Position numbers and translations under genes: made by a program | Shown: positions 13,034-15,507 of the stretch, in pieces | Numbering within the stretch: the stretch's first letter is position 1 | How the letters are laid out: each line of letters starts with the position of its first letter | Assembly (NCBI GenBank): GCA_004554555.1 | Contig: SFLN01000037.1 | Location: 1-15,507 of the forward strand | Length of the DNA: 15,507 nucleotides | Source: [Eubacterium] saphenum | GTDB lineage: Bacteria; Bacillota; Clostridia; Oscillospirales; Ruminococcaceae | Direction of reading: 5' to 3' | The notes under the pieces: model-generated | Database searches by the model: none | What the model was told of the DNA's origin: nothing | What the model saw: only the letters and a program-made list of their open reading frames with translations

Positions 13034-14791
13034 TTAAATCGGCTCGGTGACTTCGCCGAGCCACTTTTTTTCGTCCTCGGAAAGAAGCGGCGAGAGCTTG
13101 TCAAACACGAGCTTCTGATACTTGTTGAACAGCCAAATCTGGCGCTCGGTGAGGTACTGAGCGTCAATTCCGTCCCTGTCGAACGGCACAAGCGTCAGCG
13201 GCTCGAACCGCAGAAAGCCCTCGTGCTGCGACTTCACGCAGAGCAAAAGGCTCTCGTGCCGCACGCCGAATTTCCCGTCAACGTAAAGCCCCGGCTCGTC
13301 GGACGTTATCATACCCTCGCAAAGCGGCGCGTCGTCAAGAGCGCGGCGGCTGATACGCTGCGGTCCTTCGTGCACATTCAGCAAAAAACCAACGCCGTGA
13401 CCGGTGCCGTGATTGAAGTCAAGACCGTATTGCCAGAGTGGCTCGCGCGCCGTGTAATCAAGCGTGTGCCCGAAAACACCCTCGGGAAATTCCGCGCCAA
13501 GCAGGTTCAGATGCCCCGCAAGAGCAAGCGTGAAGCCGCGTTTTTCCTCGTCCGACAGCTCCCCGAGAACAAAGGTTCGCGTGATGTCGGTCGTGCCGTC
13601 GAGATAGTGCCCGCCCGTGTCCGACAAAAGCAGCCCGTGCGGCTCCAGAAGCGCGTTCGTGGACTTGTCCGCGCTGTAATGAACGACAGCCGCGTGCTCG
13701 CCGTAAGCCATAATCGGCGCAAAACTCTGCCCAAGATAACCCGCCCCCATTCTGCGGAATTCGTCCAGTTTTTCGGCGGCGGAAATCTCGGTTACTGCAC
13801 CTTGCGAAACCGCATTGTTAAGCCATTTTCTGAACCTCACAACAGCCACGCCATCCTGTAAATGCGCACGCTTTTCGGCGGCAATTTCGGCTGAATTTTT
13901 CGCCGCTTTCATCATCGAAATCGGACTTGCCTTTTCGATTTTTTTCGCATTTTCAAGTGCCGAGTAAAACGCGGAATTTACCGCCGACAAATCAACCCAA
14001 ACCGCACCGTTGAGCCGTTTAAGAGCATTGTAAATCTCATCGTAAGGCTGAATTTCAACGCTGTCATCGGCAAGATTTTGAGCAATTTTTTGCGAGATGA
14101 TTTTGGGATTTACGAACAAAAATACTTTGCTCTGCGAAATAATCATAAACGCGAGAAAAAGCGGGCAAAAATCGATATCGCCGCCGCGCAAATTCAACGT
14201 CCAAGCTATCTCGTCAAGCGCAGAAACCGCGATGTAATCAGATTTTTCGGCTATCATTCGAGCGCGAATGTCGGCAATTTTCTCGGCGCGCGTTCTCCCG
14301 CAAACATTCTCGGGCAACTCAAAAACTGGATTTTCGGGCAGCGGCGGTCGGTTCTCCCAAACAAAATCGCCCGCGTCAAAAGTTGGCACGAATTGAACAT
14401 CAAGCCCGCGAAGCGTTTCCCCAAGCCGTTTCACGAAGTGCGCCGATAAAATTCTCCCATCGAAACCGAGCCGCGATTTGGGCGGCAAATTCTCACGCAA
14501 ATACCGTTCAATCGTCGGCACGCCCTTCTCGCCCATCTTCATCAGCTCAATTCCCGAGCCGCGCAGCTCGCGCTCCGCCTGCAAAAAATACCGCCCGTCC
14601 GTCCAGAGCGCCGCGCCGTCAAGCGTCACCACAAGCGTGCCCGCAGAGCCCGTGAACCCGCTTAAATACTCGCGCAGCTTAAAATGCGCGCTCACATATT
14701 CCGAGCCGTGAAAGTCGTCCGTCGGAACGATGCACGCGAAAATTTCGCGCTCTTTCATCCGCAAAATCAGTCGTTCAATCTCACTTTTCAT
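13034..14791 (-). CDS. Xaa-Pro aminopeptidase (M24B, three-domain type)
   Basis: I chose the ATG at 14791. It has AAGGAG seven bases upstream and overlaps the stop of the preceding gene by 11 bases. A longer frame to 14920 would add 43 residues inside the pullulanase gene. The 585-aa product has two N-terminal creatinase-like domains (about 1-140 and 150-310) and a C-terminal M24 'pita-bread' metallopeptidase domain. All five metal ligands are present with the same spacing as human XPNPEP1: D391 and D402 (SDTGGHYLDGTTDITRT), H465 (HGTGHGVGF), E499 (DEPGLYVDG) and E513 (GVRHESLL). The tail (LTLVPFDRDGIDAQYLTERQ) matches the extended C-terminal domain of the large cytosolic enzymes. It removes N-terminal residues preceding proline, using Mn2+ or a similar metal. 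It has no signal peptide. It appears to be routine peptide turnover, unrelated to the ter-like operon. Confidence 0.95.
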   Translation of the reverse strand: MKSEIERLILRMKEREIFACIVPTDDFHGSEYVSAHFKLREYLSGFTGSAGTLVVTLDGAALWTDGRYFLQAERELRGSGIELMKMGEKGVPTIERYLRENLPPKSRLGFDGRILSAHFVKRLGETLRGLDVQFVPTFDAGDFVWENRPPLPENPVFELPENVCGRTRAEKIADIRARMIAEKSDYIAVSALDEIAWTLNLRGGDIDFCPLFLAFMIISQSKVFLFVNPKIISQKIAQNLADDSVEIQPYDEIYNALKRLNGAVWVDLSAVNSAFYSALENAKKIEKASPISMMKAAKNSAEIAAEKRAHLQDGVAVVRFRKWLNNAVSQGAVTEISAAEKLDEFRRMGAGYLGQSFAPIMAYGEHAAVVHYSADKSTNALLEPHGLLLSDTGGHYLDGTTDITRTFVLGELSDEEKRGFTLALAGHLNLLGAEFPEGVFGHTLDYTAREPLWQYGLDFNHGTGHGVGFLLNVHEGPQRISRRALDDAPLCEGMITSDEPGLYVDGKFGVRHESLLLCVKSQHEGFLRFEPLTLVPFDRDGIDAQYLTERQIWLFNKYQKLVFDKLSPLLSEDEKKWLGEVTEPI

Positions 14792-15507
14792 CGTCAATTC
14801 TCCTTGCAACAACAACGCCGAAACCCGCACTGCAAAGCCGTTTTTTCGTGTAAAGCGGCTCATCGGAAGCGCAATTTTCGTCAATAAAATACTCAAAGCA
14901 GCCGTGAATTTCCGGCTCAAAAAAACTGTTTGCGGTGTTAATTATCATATAAAACTCGCCCTTAAAAAGCAGATAATTTCCGTAAATTTGCTTAAAACCG
15001 CAGTCGCGAAAAACGCCGCCAAACCGCTTCCTGAAGCCAATCAAGCCGCGATAATACTCAGCAATTTCGCGATTTTTCCGCAGCAAATTCCACTTGATTG
15101 AATTGATTTTGTCGGGCAAATTATAGCTGTTTTCCGAAAAATTTTTCGTACGCAAAAACTCTTGTCCGGCTTGAAAAAACGCAGCTCCGCAGGACAGAAA
15201 AATCAGCGCAGCGCTCATTTTCTCGGCAGCCAAGACGCGCTCTAAATCCGCATTGTTAAGCGAAATTCTAAGCTTGTCAAACAGCGTTAAATTGTCGTGA
15301 CACTCGACATAATTTATTGTTTGCGCGGAATTTTTCGTCCAAAAATCATCGGAAAATTTGCCCGAAATTGCCGCGTAAATTGGCGAAAAATGCGCGAAAT
15401 CCGGCTTTCCGTTCACGAAACCGCAGTCATTTTTATTGAAAACATTTCCCTTCACGGCGTCGCGAAAACTGTCGTTGAAAAAGGCGATTTCGGGGAGCTT
15501 TTTCGCG
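14781..15507 (-). CDS. pulA: Type I pullulanase (GH13), C-terminal part; 5' end outside window
   Basis: The frame enters at the right edge and reads AKKLPEIAFFNDSFRDAVKG before continuing to a stop at 14781-14783, giving about 241 visible residues. The GTG at 15455 is internal, because FNDSFRDAVKG followed by GFVNG is a standard mid-protein stretch of type I pullulanases. The conserved region NYVECHDNLTLFDKL holds the HD pair of GH13 region IV, whose Asp is one of the three catalytic acids. The other two lie upstream outside the window. FFQAGQEFLRTK and NSYNLPDKINSIKW are further family signatures. The enzyme cleaves alpha-1,6 branch points in pullulan, glycogen or starch. The short C-terminal beta domain is present. 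No sorting signal is visible in this part. It overlaps the aminopeptidase start by 11 bases, so the two are probably translationally coupled. Confidence 0.93.
   Translation of the reverse strand, partial: AKKLPEIAFFNDSFRDAVKGNVFNKNDCGFVNGKPDFAHFSPIYAAISGKFSDDFWTKNSAQTINYVECHDNLTLFDKLRISLNNADLERVLAAEKMSAALIFLSCGAAFFQAGQEFLRTKNFSENSYNLPDKINSIKWNLLRKNREIAEYYRGLIGFRKRFGGVFRDCGFKQIYGNYLLFKGEFYMIINTANSFFEPEIHGCFEYFIDENCASDEPLYTKKRLCSAGFGVVVARRIDDEK

Noticed and set aside
13025..13861. 278-codon plus-strand frame opposite the aminopeptidase
   Set aside because: It overlaps the terminator and the metal-ligand region of the M24 enzyme, and its translation is basic and featureless, so it is a shadow frame.
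1..15507. CRISPR arrays, insertion sequences, tRNA or rRNA genes
   Set aside because: No spaced direct repeats, transposase-like frames, terminal inverted repeats or RNA-gene signatures were seen on reading both strands.

Overview
The window looks like chromosomal DNA from a Gram-positive, low-to-moderate GC anaerobe, most likely a gut Clostridia (Oscillospiraceae/Lachnospiraceae type). This is an inference. It rests on strong AGGAGG-type ribosome binding sites, GTG and TTG starts, an SigA-like TTGACA-17-TATAAT promoter, a simple rho-independent terminator, and the gene families present (GtrA, type I pullulanase, PMCA-type bacterial Ca2+ ATPase, YceG/TelA pair). Composition was not computed.

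Layout. (1) Bases 1-1217, minus strand: the N-terminal part of a small membrane protein (cut by the window edge), a 128-aa protein of unknown function, and a GtrA-family membrane protein immediately upstream of it. (2) Bases 1218-1416: an AT-rich divergent control region with one promoter candidate in each direction. A perfect inverted repeat (TGTCAA-N5-TTGACA) has its right arm as the -35 box of the rightward promoter. (3) Bases 1417-12997, plus strand: eight tightly spaced genes with gaps of 18-48 bases. They encode a TerY-like vWA protein, a PP2C-type phosphatase, a divergent Ser/Thr kinase with a zinc ribbon, a PMCA-type Ca2+ P-type ATPase, a canonical TerD, a TerD domain fused to a new N-terminal region, a YceG-like protein and TelA. 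(4) Bases 13004-13031: a strong hairpin terminator usable from both sides. (5) Bases 13034-15507, minus strand: a cytosolic Xaa-Pro aminopeptidase overlapping the 3' end of a type I pullulanase gene that runs off the window.

How the genes may work together. The central block is a Ter (tellurite-resistance/stress) type system. The vWA-phosphatase-kinase trio matches the 'TerY-P triad' described in comparative genomics of Ter systems. TerD domains are known Ca2+ binders, and the YceG-TelA pair corresponds to yceG-yceH of Bacillus subtilis. What stands out is that no TerC membrane protein is present, while a Ca2+ pump sits in the middle of the operon. A reasonable reading (inference) is a phosphorylation-controlled, Ca2+-linked stress or envelope-defence module in which the ATPase is the membrane component. 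The flanking genes (glycan-related GtrA, pullulanase, peptidase) look like ordinary housekeeping or metabolic genes.
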